Shown one piece after another: positions 45,290 through 57,125 of a stretch of 64,000 nt of DNA (its first letter is position 1; the number at the start of each line of letters is the position of its first letter). A model generated the notes under the pieces. It was not told where the DNA came from. It saw only the letters and a list, made by a program, of their open reading frames with translations, and ran no database searches. The DNA is from Siphonodentalium dalli. Its lineage: Eukaryota; Mollusca; Scaphopoda; Gadilida; Siphonodentaliidae. The translations under genes were made by a program, and so were the position numbers. The DNA lies in assembly GCA_032622095.1 (NCBI GenBank), contig CP136061.1, positions 93,307,345 through 93,371,344 of the forward strand, in the 5' to 3' direction.

Positions 45290-47480
45290 TTAATGGAATG
45301 TTGAAAATATTTTATACATAATCATATCCATGATATGAGGAATCTATTGGTGTGGTTTAAAGATGTCAGAAGTTTCCCAATTCGAGTCAGGGGTGCACAG
45401 AAGGGGAGAGGGGCAAAATTGATAAAAAATATTTTTAGCGCCGATTTCCAACAAATTGATGTACATTTTGGTCCTTGATACAAGGAAACTAATCCTGTGA
45501 TTTAACGACCCAAAATTGATTCAGTTTTGTTGAGAGATGTGGGGGGCATTATATTTCATAAGAATTTGTTTAGTCGCCGATTACCACCAACTTGTACCTA
45601 ATCATCTCCATGATATCAGGAGTCTAATGTAGCTTTATTCGAGTAAGGGTGCACTGAAGGGGAGGGGCACCAAAATTGATAACACATTTTAGCGTTTATT
45701 TCCACCAAATTGATTCATATTCTTCGCCATGATAAGAGGAATATAATCGTGTGATATAAAGACGCCAAATCGGTGTCGTATGGATGGGAGACGTGGGGGG
45801 GGGGGGCTAAATTGATGAGAATGTGTTTAGCCCCCATTACCACCACCATATTTATACATAATCATCTCGACGATATCAGCAATCTAATCGTGTGGTTTAA
45901 ATGTGTCCAAATTGGCGCCGGTCGAATCAGGGGTGCACATTCTTCTCCTTGATAAATTTATACAATCGTGTGGTTTAAAGACGCCGTTTGTGTGAGAGAA
46001 CAGGGCACTAAATTTGACACCAATTTTTTTAGTCGCTGATTTCCACCAAATTTTTATATATATATAAATCCACCAAAGTAATATATAGTCATCTCCATAA
46101 TTCGTTCTAAGGATTTGTTGGTGTTCATCTTCATAATGAGTCTAATTGTGTGGTTTAAAAATGTCAAAATTGGTGCCGCTTAAGTCAGATATAGGGAGGG
46201 GAGGGTCATCAAAACTGATACAAATATGTTTAGCGCCAATTTCCACCAAATTAATACACGTTCTTCTCCTATGATACGATGAATCAAATCGTGTGGGTTA
46301 AAGACGCCACATTTGGTGCCTATATTTGCAAATATCTGTCTGTGTTCTATATAACTTCATGTGACGGGGCTAGATGACACCAAGGGGGTCAATCTTTTTA
46401 CGAGGAAGATAACGGAGCGGGCTAATATTTTCTAAAGTGACGCTATTGGTGCCAGGGGCAGAAATGGGGACCGGAGGGTAACAAAAATGATGAAATATTT
46501 TTGACGCCGATTTCCACCAAATTTATACATAATCATCTGCATGATATGGCGCCGTTCGAGTTAGGGGTGCAAGTAGCGGGAGAGATCACCAAAATTGATA
46601 ACATTAATTTTAGCGCCGATTTCCGCCAAATTGATACATATTCTTCTCCGTGATACGAGGAATCTAATCCTGTGAATTAAATACGACAACTTGGTGCCGT
46701 TTGGGTGAGAGATGGGGAACACTAAATTTGATGAGAAGTAGTTTAGTTGCCGATTACCATCAAACTGATACATAATCACTTCCATGCTATCAGGAATCTA
46801 ATGGACGAGGTTTAATAGTGATGGGTGGTGCACAAAGGCTAATACAATTGTGTTTAGCACTAATTTCCACCAAATTAAAACACGTTCTTCTCCAATGATA
46901 CGAGAAAACAAAACATGTTGGTTAACCCTTTACCCAACAGTCGGGATTTTTTTTACCCTGTGCCAATGCATTCTCTTATATATGCGAGTCGACCATAGGT
47001 CGCCTCGCATATATAAGAGAATGCATTGGCCTAATAATTTTTTACAATTTTAATAACTTTTTCTTGTATTCTTTAACAATTTTATAATTTCACCCATACA
47101 GAGCCCCAGACAAACATGAGCAGACGACACTCTTCTATATGCTTCTATATATGTGTAATGGATGTTTTTTATTTTATGTCCTAAAAATTGTAAGAAACAT
47201 TTATTTAAAAAAAAAGATAAACAAATTGTTAGGCCAATGCATTCTCTTATATATGCGAGGCGACCTATGGTCGACTCGCATATATAAGAGAATGCATTGG
47301 CACATGGTATTTTAGGCTGTTGAAGCTTTATTTGGCCGGTTTTGGTCGGTTTGTTGGGTAAAGGGTTAAAAACGCTATATTTGGTGTCGTTTGGTCCCGG
47401 GATGGCGAGATGATAGCACTAACACTGATACGAATGTTCTAGTCGCCGAAATCCACCAAAGTAATATATAGTTATCTCCA
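45290..47480. repeat. Degenerate satellite, period about 130 bp
   Basis: The phrase TTTCCACCAAATTGATACAT, then TTCTTCTCCATGATACGAGG and AATCTAATCGTGTGGTTTAA, then a run such as AAATTGGTGCCGTTTGAGT and GGGGAG, recurs at irregular intervals of about 110-135 bp (or double). Some 12-14 units, strongly diverged. It is interrupted by the MITE at 46,926-47,356. Frames within it are not supported. Confidence 0.8.
46926..47356. mobile_element. Chimeric MITE: family A ends around an inverted family B core
   Basis: TTAA at 46,922-46,925 and 47,357-47,360, left end CCCTTTACCCAACAG and right end GGCTGTTGAAGCTTTATTTG to TTGTTGGGTAAAGGG, as in family A. Immediately inside the left end it changes to TCGGGATTTTTTTTACCCTG, the sub-terminal block of family B. 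Between the hairpins lies the family B core in reverse orientation (CACCCATACAGAGCCCCAGA; GATGTTTTTTATTTTATGTC). The right hairpin ends GGCACATGGTA and then joins the A end. It has clean TTAA flanks and sits inside a satellite. Confidence 0.93.
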
Positions 47481-49711
47481 TAATTCGCTCTAAGGATTTT
47501 TTGGCGTTCAGACTTAACAACCTCGACAACATTAAATTTTAATGGTGACCGTAATGAAGTCATTTGAACCTTTATCCGCAGAGGATGGCATGTTAGAATG
47601 GCTCATGTATTATACACTATTGAGTCTGGCCCATTCAAGATATTTCCACAAAAAAAGATATCATTCGTCAAGAGAGATGGAAATGTATATATGGCCTGTT
47701 CAAATTTTTTATTTTTTTTTTTTGTCACAGTTTGATTTCATACAAAATACATATATCAATACGTATGAATTTTTTTTGGCTAAAAAATAATTTGAATGCA
47801 CATGGTTTTTTTTCCCCTTTTGGAAGATTGTTGTTTGCAGCAGATTCCCCATTTAAATGCGGATATGACCTCTCGCTGAATGACAGCTAATTGATTCATT
47901 TACAACTCAAATAAAACATAATTGGCTTTGACTGCCATGCTGCAGAGAGATTGGATTCTTGCTCAGCATATTAAGGTTCGGATATTTTCCTTTTATTCAA
48001 TTTTATTAGGAAGATTCGTGATTTGCGTGTTTGTCAAATTCAATCACTACCTCTCATGCTTGTCACATGGGATAGTCGAGTGGTTCGCTCATATTGTCAA
48101 CTAGGTCGACTACTGGGCGATCATTGGAAGGGCACTGACCCACTTTTTCAAATGAGTTATAATACGAAGTATTCCATCTGATAACAAGTCTTTCGATATG
48201 ATATTCTTGCATAATGAACTGGATAGCTAGATCAATATTCAGAGTAGAATTGTTACATCGTGTAACATAAATGTATCTCTTCACGTGTAAAAGGTCTGTT
48301 CAAAATGCCAAGGGTACATCTGTCCGATACAGAGGACTTCTTTCATTTTTGAGGACAGATTCATAGCCTAACATAAAAAACCTCAATTATGGCTCTGAGT
48401 CGGGTACATGTAGTTGATATACAGCAACATTTCATTTAAACTGAGAATAATTAGTCAGTATAACACACCAAACAGAGGAGCACCTGGCCATTTCTTTAAA
48501 ACATCCCTATCTTCATGGAGATATGATAATCAGGTGTCCTCAAAATCTTAGTCTAACCCACTAGAATGATTTATTCAGCTCTATGTAAACTCCAAATTGT
48601 CGTTTTTTATTTTTGCGAATTACTGGTGTTCTTGTTTTGATCCCAATAAAAATATTTAACAAAAAAACAAAACAAAAAAAAAGTCAATTCAAACCACGTC
48701 GACTGTACGATTTAAAAAATTATAGCATCTGAAGTACGCGCAGTTGTAAATAATTAAATACTTCTTTGGTGGGACGAATTAATCACGATAAACAAAACTG
48801 GCAATCACTCCGACAAGGTGAACCTTATAATCCATGTATACGAATGACGTTTCGTGATGTCATTTGGATATACCATTTATGATAATACGTGTACCACTTT
48901 GAGCAAGAGTATTCTCTATTCACACCAAATGTCTACAGCAGAGTGTTTCGCATCACTTTAACCGGGGTAACGCCCTGTACCCCTGCTAGTTGGAAATAAG
49001 ATAAGATAATATACGTGTTAATTGTATTTGAATAACCATAATAAGTAACAGACAACAAGATAAATGAAGGTACAAGAGATAGCTTTTAGAAAAAACTATT
49101 ATATATCGTAAAGTTAAGTTCCACGCAGAATGAATGCATTACAAATGGCAATGTCTATAAATACATGTATCATGCGTATTTTACTATATATTTAGCTATG
49201 TAAAGAGGCTGTCTGACACCAACCAACGGGGATAGCAGGGGGGGTAATAACACATTTGCAGGAAGGTATGCAGGGGTGGGTGGGTGGCCAAAGGGGCAAA
49301 AAACTCATTTTGTCAACCTCATGCAATCTTTTTACTAAAGACCTTCTGTGCACTTATTTGACATTTGTAACAGTTTAAGACATATTATAAGAATTTATAA
49401 CAGCAAAAAGACCATATTTATGTTACTGTGACCTCAAATGGGCCTCAGAGATGACTTTAAGCTATGGCATGGTGCATATGGGACGGTGAGGTAAAACAAT
49501 TCATTCCCGACACCCTTCGGAAAGAAGCTTCGAGAAATGTAAAACTGAAATAAATAAACCTGTCTTGATGTAACTAAAGTCTAGATCATTATGTGCATGG
49601 AAACAGAGCGAGCAACTGTCTCAACTGTCTCAAACATTAATGTGACTATCTTTAACTATCCTCTGTCTGTACTGACCACCACCTAATAAAAGAAATAAAC
49701 TAAAACATTCG
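47481..49711. other. Long stretch without a recognised gene
   Basis: Several T/A-rich tracts. Frames at 47,542-47,790 (+), 47,922-48,104 (+) and 48,063-48,284 (-) have no motifs that I know. G-rich low complexity near 49,230-49,300. Confidence 0.4.
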
Positions 49712-52277
49712 ATGTTCTTAACTGAGTTCACAACACTCTTGGATAGTTACGTTGGACATCAAAGACAATTGTTTATTCTCGGCGACTTCAATTTCCATTT
49801 TGATTCGACAACTGACAGTGACGTTAACGCCATAAAAACTTTAATTGATGATTCCGGCATGAAACTACTTGTATCCGTACCTACGCACCGACAAAACCAT
49901 ATTTTGGACTGGGTGATTGTTCGCAAAACTGACCCTCAACCCATAAACCTCACGGTGCAGGACATCCATTTATCTGACCACTTCTTGGTCACTCTCAAAA
50001 CAGACATTGTATGTCCCATATCACTTAAACGAACCACTACCTCTCGAGATTTGAAGTCCATCGACAGTGTTAAAATTTCCGGTGATCTAGTTTCTAGTTT
50101 CTACACCCATCCAAGGAAATCCCCTCTTCAGTGGTTCATTAATCTACGTGCTTTACTGGATGGTCATGCGCCTTTAGTCACACGCAAAATTCGATGTCGT
50201 CCATCTACCCCGTGGTTCAATGATGAAATAAAGAGTGCTAAAGCTGATAAGCGGCATGCTGAGAGGAGATGGCGAAATTCCGGTCTAACAGTTGATCGTC
50301 AAATCTATGTTGAAAAGAACAACCGTATGAATCAAATGACTAGATCTGCCCGTTCGGAATATTATAACTCTAAAATCGCGAATGCTATATCAACAAAAGT
50401 CATCTATTCCATAACCAACGAACTAAGTGGTAAGAAAAAAGTATCAATTCTTCCTACTAATGTTAAAGAAAGTGAATTACCGGAAGCTTTTGGTGAATAT
50501 TTCCGTGACAAAATTGCAAACCTGCGTTACCAGCTAGATGTATCAAATACTGAAGCAGAGTTCAAACCGTTCGTTGGTGACAGTCTTAGTTCGTTCTGCA
50601 AGCTTACATGTGATGAGGTCAAGGAACTTATTTTATCATCCACTTCAAAAACATGTGTTTTGGATCCCATGCCAACTTCTTTACTGGTGGAACATATCGA
50701 TTTTATATTAGAACCACTCACAAAGCTCATAAATTGGTCTTTGTCTGAAGGTGTTGTTCCTGACTGTTTTAAGGAGGCCGTTGTGATTCTCCTGATTAAA
50801 AATAATTCTCTGGATGCCGACTTGCTAAAGAACTATAGGCCCATCTCAAACCTTCAATTCGTCTCGAAGCTGTTAGAAAAAGCTGTCCTCAAACAACTGA
50901 GAAATCATATGGAGAAACATTTGCTTCTGGAAACATTTCAGTCAGCGTACAAACCTGGTCACAGTACTGAAACTGCATTGTTGTGTATAACTCCAGACCT
51001 TCTTCTTGCCAGTGATGATAACAAGTTTTCACTAGTATCCCTGCTTGACATGAGCGCAGCTTTCGATACTCTTGATCACGAAATACTGTTGAAGCGATTG
51101 GAAATTTCTTTTGGGATATCTGACAGCGCGCTCAAGTGGTTCGGTTCATATCTCTCTAATCGTGTTCAGAGGATTCAAATTGGCAGTGCGTTTTCCAAAA
51201 CCTTTCATCTGCAATATGGAGTCCCTCAGGGATATGTCCTGGGGCCTGTCTTGTACTTAATCTACACCAAACCACTTGGTGAGATCATCAGGCGACACAG
51301 TGTCTCTGCGCACATGTATGCTGATGATACACAGCTTTACATTTATGGTGATAACCCCTATTTTCTTCTCACTGTAATGGAAAACTGCATCGGTTCTGTG
51401 AAATCGTGGATGTTGGCTAATAAACTAAAATTAAATAGTGACAAAACTGAAGTAATGTGGGTGTCTAAGCCGTCATACATAGAAAAGGTGGGCATAGATG
51501 TTATGACTATTGATGGTAACCAAGTTTATTTCTCAGATAGCGCGAAGAACCTTGGTGTATTTTTGGATAGATCACTCTCTATGACATCACATATTAGCCA
51601 GATATGCAAGACAATATACATTGAACTTCGAAAACTGGGTCAAATGAGGAAATACATAAACACTGACTCAGCTAAAAAAAACTTGCTTCATCTCTGATTC
51701 TCAGTCGACTTGACTATTGCAACTCTCTTTTGGCTGGTATACCATCTATCCAAATTACCAGGCTTCAGCGTCTGCAACACACTGCTGCAAGGATAGTTCT
51801 GTGTCGTAAAAGATCTGACGACACAGATGAAATGTTGCAAGAACTACATTGGCTACCTGTGACAGATAGGATTATTTATAAACTTGTTACATATGCATAT
51901 CAAGCAACCCATGACCCAAAATCTCTTCCAGCATACTTCAGTGATATCCTTGTTCCGTATGTCCCACATCGATCACTTCGTTCAGAGGACAAACTTCTTT
52001 GACACCATCTGGTGCTAATTTGATCACGGTTGGCTACCGATCTTTCAAAGTAACATGCGCAAATGCATGGAATCCTCTGCCATAACATAAAAGAGTCACC
52101 ATCTCTTGACGACTTTAAAGAGTCATTGAAAACTTACTTGTTTGCGCGGCGTTTCAGAAAGTGACTTTGATATTGTGTATATCTATATTTCTTGTTTAAG
52201 TTTATGTCAAGCGCTTAGGGCCCGCTTATTGGGGATAAGCGCTATACAAATATTATTATTATTATTATTATTATTAT
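49712..52277 (+). pseudogene. CR1/L2-like LINE, 5'-truncated, long intact RT frame
   Basis: A 661-codon frame starts inside the endonuclease (LFILGDFNFHFDSTTD; IHLSDHFLV), continues through the linker (PWFNDEIKSAKADKRHAERR) and a complete RT (NYRPISNLQFVSKLLEKAVL; FQSAYKPGHSTETALL; LLDMSAAFDTLDHEILLKRL; YGVPQGYVLGPVLY; SAHMYADDTQLYIY). It ends at 51,697, just after a run of eight A at 51,674-51,681, where one base has probably been gained or lost; the next frame carries on with LDYCNSLLAGIPSIQITRLQ and LHWLPVTDRIIYKLVTYAYQ, with a second break near 52,000. GVPQGY replaces the usual GVPQGS. The 3' end is GATAAGCGCTATACAAATAT then (ATT)n, the classic L2/CR1 tail. The N-terminal half of the endonuclease and any ORF1 are missing. 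Confidence 0.9.
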
Positions 52278-52377
52278 CAACGGCTAGAAAAAAACGCCAT
52301 CGGTGCAACAAGCCAATCAGTGAATTATTTGCATGTCTATCAACTCAGATGTTCTCTCACAAGACCTAAAGTATCCA

Positions 52378-52920
52378 TGCGCAGCATGTTTTATGAATAC
52401 TGCTATGCGCGGCATGTTTTATGAATACTGTTATGCGCAGCATGTTTTATGAATACTGCTATGCGCGGCATGTTTTATGAATACTGTTATGCGCAGCATG
52501 TTTTATGAATACTGTTATGCGCAGCATGTTTTATGAATACTGCTATGTGCAGCATGTTTTATGAATACTGTTATGTGCATCATGTTTTATGAATACTGCT
52601 ATGCGCAGCATGTTTTATGAATACTGTTATGTGCGGCATGTTTTATGAATACTGTTATGTGCAGTATGTTTTATGAATACTATTATGTGCAGCATGTTTT
52701 ATGAATACTGCTATGCGCGGCATGTTTTATGAATACTGCTATGCGCGGCATGTTTTATGAATACTGCTATGCGCGGCATGTTTTATGAATACTGCTATGC
52801 GCGGCATGTTTTATGAATACTGCTATGCGCGGCATGTTTTATGAATACTGCTATGCGCGGCATGTTTTATGAATACTGCTATGCGCAGCATGTTTATGAA
52901 TACTGCTATGCGCATCATGC
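52378..52920. repeat. 28-bp tandem satellite, about 19 units
   Basis: Unit GCGCGGCATGTTTTATGAAT followed by ACTGCTAT. In the first 11 units positions vary (GCGC or GTGC; GG or AG; TGCT or TGTT); the last 6-7 before 52,880 are the identical GCGCGG...CTGCTAT form. No spacers between units, so it is not a CRISPR-like array. Confidence 0.95.
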
Positions 52921-53339
52921 TTTATATAACCGGTGATCAATCTATTTCCCATCGAGGACCAGATTTAGCTTTCCATTGAGTCATTCTCTACCATGTACCA
53001 GTCATACTTCCGTTCTGGGTACTAGTCTTTGATTTTCTATATTTAACGCGGGTTCTTTTCAGCCAAAATGGCGATATCGATCGTCCCAAAGTCAAATGTA
53101 TTTCATATGTCCTTTGAGAATAATTCCCGCAATGAGAACTTATTGACATAATGAAGAATCAAAACGGTAATTTTGTTGACGATTTCCGTACACTCCTTAA
53201 CAAAATGGCAACAAAATTATAACTCTTTTACCATGCATGTTGTAGTCCATGTTCGTCAATACTTTTGTGTTGATGAAATAATCGGAGAACCAAATCATAT
53301 CGTATATATATATATATATATTAATATCGCGGAAGTCCA
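52921..53339. other. No gene; short (TA)n at about 53,305-53,321
   Basis: Otherwise nothing recognised. Confidence 0.5.
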
Positions 53340-53722
53340 ACAAATGTGAGTAAAATGTCGCCGGTAGCAGCGACCATACCGAGTCACCAAGGGAAGAATG
53401 GAAACAAGACAGAGTATGCACACATGCCAACATTTCTTAAGATGAGTGACACGAATTGGTCATCAGTTAGGTGGCTTACGAACAGGTCAGTGTTCACACC
53501 ATACTTGTTGACGACCAAGTTCCAATATGTGTTTCAGACGTGCACCAACACCAGGGATCGACGCGAGAAGAGAACATGTTCCAGTTCATTCTGATAGGTT
53601 TCACCACACGAACGACAGAGTATGTTATTGACGTATGTTGTCGTATTCAATAACAACGCGGTGTGTTTGAGTTGTCTGTCGTGATTTCCATTTGCAGCAA
53701 TGGACCTTTCCACAGCTGTCAA
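53340..53722 (-). pseudogene. LINE 3'-end fragment
   Basis: On the minus strand DRQLKHTALLLNTTTYVNNI and CRSCGETYQNELEHVL correspond to the C-terminus of the LINE at 7684-8095 (LRNLGLLLNKTTYMNN; CACSCQYHNEIMHAM). After a frameshift near 53,535 YWNLVVNKYGVNTDLFVSHL and TDDQF match YWGAILNRHGITTFLFMHDF and LNDE of the same copy. Several lesions; dead. Confidence 0.72.
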
Positions 53723-53740
53723 ACTAATTATTAGAGGATA

Positions 53741-54695
53741 TTTGCGACCAATCAGCGACTGAGCCGGCCAATGGCTGCATTGAAAATTTTGCTGCCATCT
53801 TTCTTCACCCTAATTTTGATATACATGCATACATTCAGTGTTAAATTGGCTAAATTCAAACAACTTTTTTGTTGTTAAATCATAATATACTGATATTTAT
53901 ATTTGCGCCATGATGTTATAAATTTATCCGTGATTATAAAAACGTTTTTCATTTAGCATGACACTTGTCATAATTTTCACATTTAGCGGCAAAATGAATG
54001 CGTGTTCTCTGGTTTAGAAATATTAAAGAGTTCGAGTATCTGTCTGTCTGTTCTGGTTTGTTCACGATTTTTCTTCCTTGGCCGATTTCAACCAAATTTA
54101 GTGTGGTGCCTCGGGGTACCCCGGCAGATGTCATAACGGCCTTATTTTTTTAACTAAAATTTTAAAACAATTTCAATTTATATTTAATTTGTTTTTCAAA
54201 ATTTTTAATTTCTGAGCAAGAAGTTTCAATCTAAAAATCTGTAAAAAAAATTAAATAATTTGTTTAAATCAAACTGTTTAAAAGATCAAAATTTGCACGA
54301 ATCATATACATGAGTCTGTTTCAGCTACTTACGTAATGGCGAGTGCTGAGGTGTTCACTTTGGAAGTCCATCTCGGATAACAAACAATATCTATATGGAT
54401 AAAGTCTTGTTACCAGTGGGGGTACTACCGCTGTGGGTGTGGACTCTGTGGAAAGCTCCATTACATGTATCTCCCAGATTATCCATTGTTATATGGGGTT
54501 CTGATGGCACTTGTAAAAGGCTGACAATTCCCGATACGGAAGAGTGCCGTATAGGCTCTCATAACACTCCGACAACCGAGACTTGACAATAGACTTCCAC
54601 TGCGTTTTAACACTATCTACTGATAGTGGACGGCCGTGAGTATGTTAATATAATTTAATCTGTAATTTCTAGGAACCGTTATCTCTCCTTAATAA
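53741..54695. other. No feature recognised
   Basis: AT-rich; frames at 53,949-54,134 (-) and 54,395-54,586 (+) have no motif. Confidence 0.45.
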
Positions 54696-55171
54696 CCCTT
54701 TCGGTGCCAGGGGCCGATCTCATCGGCCCTAATTTACGGTCTGTAAAATCGGCCCTAAAACAAATTAAAAACATTATTTTTTTAGATTTTTTTTTTTAGA
54801 TTTTAGATTTGTTTGGGTTTAATTTTTTTTGGGTATGCTTAAGCATGCTATAGCGAATTTAAAAACAAACTGGATAAAACCTTAGGGGCACGTTATAACC
54901 CAAAACTATCACCAAGTATTCATAGTAATAATTGTGATACCCATGAAAAACGTAAGATTCCCTTGTACTAAACCTACAAAATAAGTCTGTTAAAGAATAT
55001 AAGAAAAAATTACTAAAATTGTAAAATATAATAACAAATGATGAAAAATTGTTAGGCCATTGCATTCTCTTATATATGCGAGGCGACCTATGGTCGACTC
55101 GCATATATAAGAGAATGCATTGGCACAGGGTATATGGGTTTATACAAAAATCGGACCTGGCACTGAAAGGG
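54696..55171. mobile_element. Family D MITE with one hairpin module
   Basis: Ends CCCTTTCGGTGCCAGGGGCC and ATCGGACCTGGCACTGAAAG then GG, unlike A, B or C. The flanks are ATAA and CTAA, decayed TTAA sites. The left half has its own AT-rich sequence; the right half switches to the shared spacer (GTTAAAGAATATAAGAAAAA) and one complete hairpin of the A/B type (tip GCGACCTATGGTCGA). Confidence 0.82.
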
Positions 55172-55621
55172 CTAAAGTTTACAGAAGGAGATTAAATTCT
55201 GAATATATTGATGGACAACTTACGTCCCTTTTGCATATTGCACGTGTATATTAATATTGTTGATCTAACGGAATATTGGAACCCTTAAGAATTGATTGTA
55301 CACCTGTGTCGACGTGTGGGGACACTGACCCATCATGGTGGTATATGACCGTCTGGCTCGGCCAATCAGTGTGCCTAACGTGGACACATATAATTCTGGT
55401 TTATAGGTTCCAAATTATTAACAGATGCTACTCTCTTCTACGCACTCTTCCCGAGAAGATATAACATATATATTGTTCTCCGTGACTGCTCGTTTACGTG
55501 TTTTACTTGTGTTGAATAAATGTTATCATGTCTAAGAGTTCTTACTTAGTGAAAAGTAAGCCTGGGAGTACTACAGTGTCTTAGTTGGGAACGCACGGTT
55601 TCCAGACATGCTAGTAGGAAG
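55172..55621. other. No feature recognised
   Basis: Spacer between family D and the hAT MITE; nothing recognised. Confidence 0.5.
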
Positions 55622-56130
55622 CAGGGTCCGCGCTGGACCAAAAATTTAATTTTGCCAAATTAAAATATTTTTTGCCAAATTCTTTTAGAATTTGCCAAAT
55701 GCTATCCATGATTGTATCATTTTATGAAAAATTGAGTCTTATTTTGTGGTTTATCATACAACAATAAACCAATCACCGAACAATAAAATTGTATAAGGGT
55801 TACTTCATCAGAAGGGCACATTACAAGAGGCTTAGCTATGTAAACACCACCACACTAAATACGGGTAATCCCTCACCCATCAATACTAATGCTATCAGAT
55901 TAAATGCATCTTAATAAAGGTGTCAACTTTTCCGAGACCTTATACAACTCCACTAATATTATATTGGGAGAGTTTACTGAAATGAATTTTATTTATTGAC
56001 CAATATTTTTCAACTTTCTTGAGGAATTAAAAAGTGACTTGCCAAAACTTTTGCCAAATGAAAATATTTTCTGCCAAATGTGAATTATATTTGCCATTGG
56101 CAAATTTGGCAAGTGGCAGCGCGAACCCTG
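55622..56130 (-). mobile_element. hAT-like MITE, copy 2 (509 bp, reversed)
   Basis: Reverse-oriented match to 28,758-29,286: CAGGGTCCGCGCTGGACC at the left and AAGTGGCAGCGCGAACCCTG at the right. Flanking 8-mers GTAGGAAG and ATATGAAG agree at 6 of 8 positions. Confidence 0.85.
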
Positions 56131-56287
56131 ATATGAAGTCGTTTAGAGTATACTTGTCTAATACGGGAAATATTCGATACAAAACCAGAAGCTGATCTGC
56201 CAAACAATAATTAATTATATGATTGCATTACGAAATTCCTCAGTGGAACGTCATGGTCAAGAGGAAGGTGGATTATGTTTGCGAATA

Positions 56288-56743
56288 CAGTACCAGTCAA
56301 AATAATATTGCAAGTGGAAACGCTTATAAATGAGCACGCCGCTTGCGATATTATTGCACTATTTTGCGCTTAATACCGCAATATTTCGCTCTTAATATTG
56401 CGACATCTTGCGCTATAAAAATTGTGACATTTAATGCAAATTATTGCTTCTTCAATGTTGTTTGGCATACATAGAGACAATGTTTTAGATTTGTATATAA
56501 TTATAGTTGTAAATGCTATATGTACACTATATCAAATATAAATATAACACTATCGGGTTTTTGTCGCGCATCAATATTGCTACAATGCGCGCTTAATATC
56601 GCAATATTCTTTGCTCAATATCGCAATAATAAGGTCGACAGATTTTTGGTATTGCGCTATTATCGCACCTTTCTCGAAATTAAGCGCGCTCAATGTCGCA
56701 ATAAAGGGGCGCCTCAATGTACCACTTCTTCAGACTGGTCATG
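56288..56743. mobile_element. Tc1-like MITE, copy 2
   Basis: TA then CAGTACCAGTCAAAATAATA; right end TGTACCACTTCTTCAGACTG then GTCATG, TA. The first 40 bp seen in copy 1 are missing after CAGTCAAAA. The interior matches 31,900-32,340. Confidence 0.8.
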
Positions 56744-57039
56744 TATCTACCTCTCGGTCTATAGGAGGTATAAGAGTCAAAGAAGGCCAACTGCTACATT
56801 TGTCCTCGCTCGCGAAGGAACAGCTTGATTGTTTTAATACAGGTTCTGAACCCTCTTTCAAGTGTGCACATAACAGACATTTTGCTTGTGGATAGCAGTT
56901 CACATCAATAACAGAGTCTGGTAGAACGATGGATGAAATCAACTGTGGAACAAAAGTTTGTTATATACGCTGACCGACAATGCAAAATAAATATGTCTCA
57001 TTTTGTCCGCCATATACCTTCTGCATGATTTATGTCACA

Positions 57040-57125
57040 CTTAAATTTCCCTGACAAGGAATTTGTTGAGTAACACACCTTCGATAACTTTGTATATAAC
57101 TGGTAGAAGAGTTATTGCGCTGTAG
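57040..57125 (-). pseudogene. Reverse-transcriptase fragment split by the LTR element
   Basis: The minus frame reads SAITLLPVIYKVIEGVLLNK, an RT finger motif (usually YRGITLLxxxxKvxE). Across the insertion, the minus frame at 62,913-62,960 supplies LFNGAREPQQNPDSY directly before it once one GTAG copy is removed. So the LTR element landed in an older RT-containing remnant (LINE-like). Very short and dead. Confidence 0.7.

Noticed and set aside
52378-52920. CRISPR-like array
   Set aside because: Units are directly adjacent with no spacers, and the context is animal DNA.
806-55171. Many short frames with the peptide QCILLYMR...RIYKRMHWHR
   Set aside because: They are translations of the hairpin module; the peptide repeats wherever the palindrome does, on both strands, without a consistent start or flanking protein.
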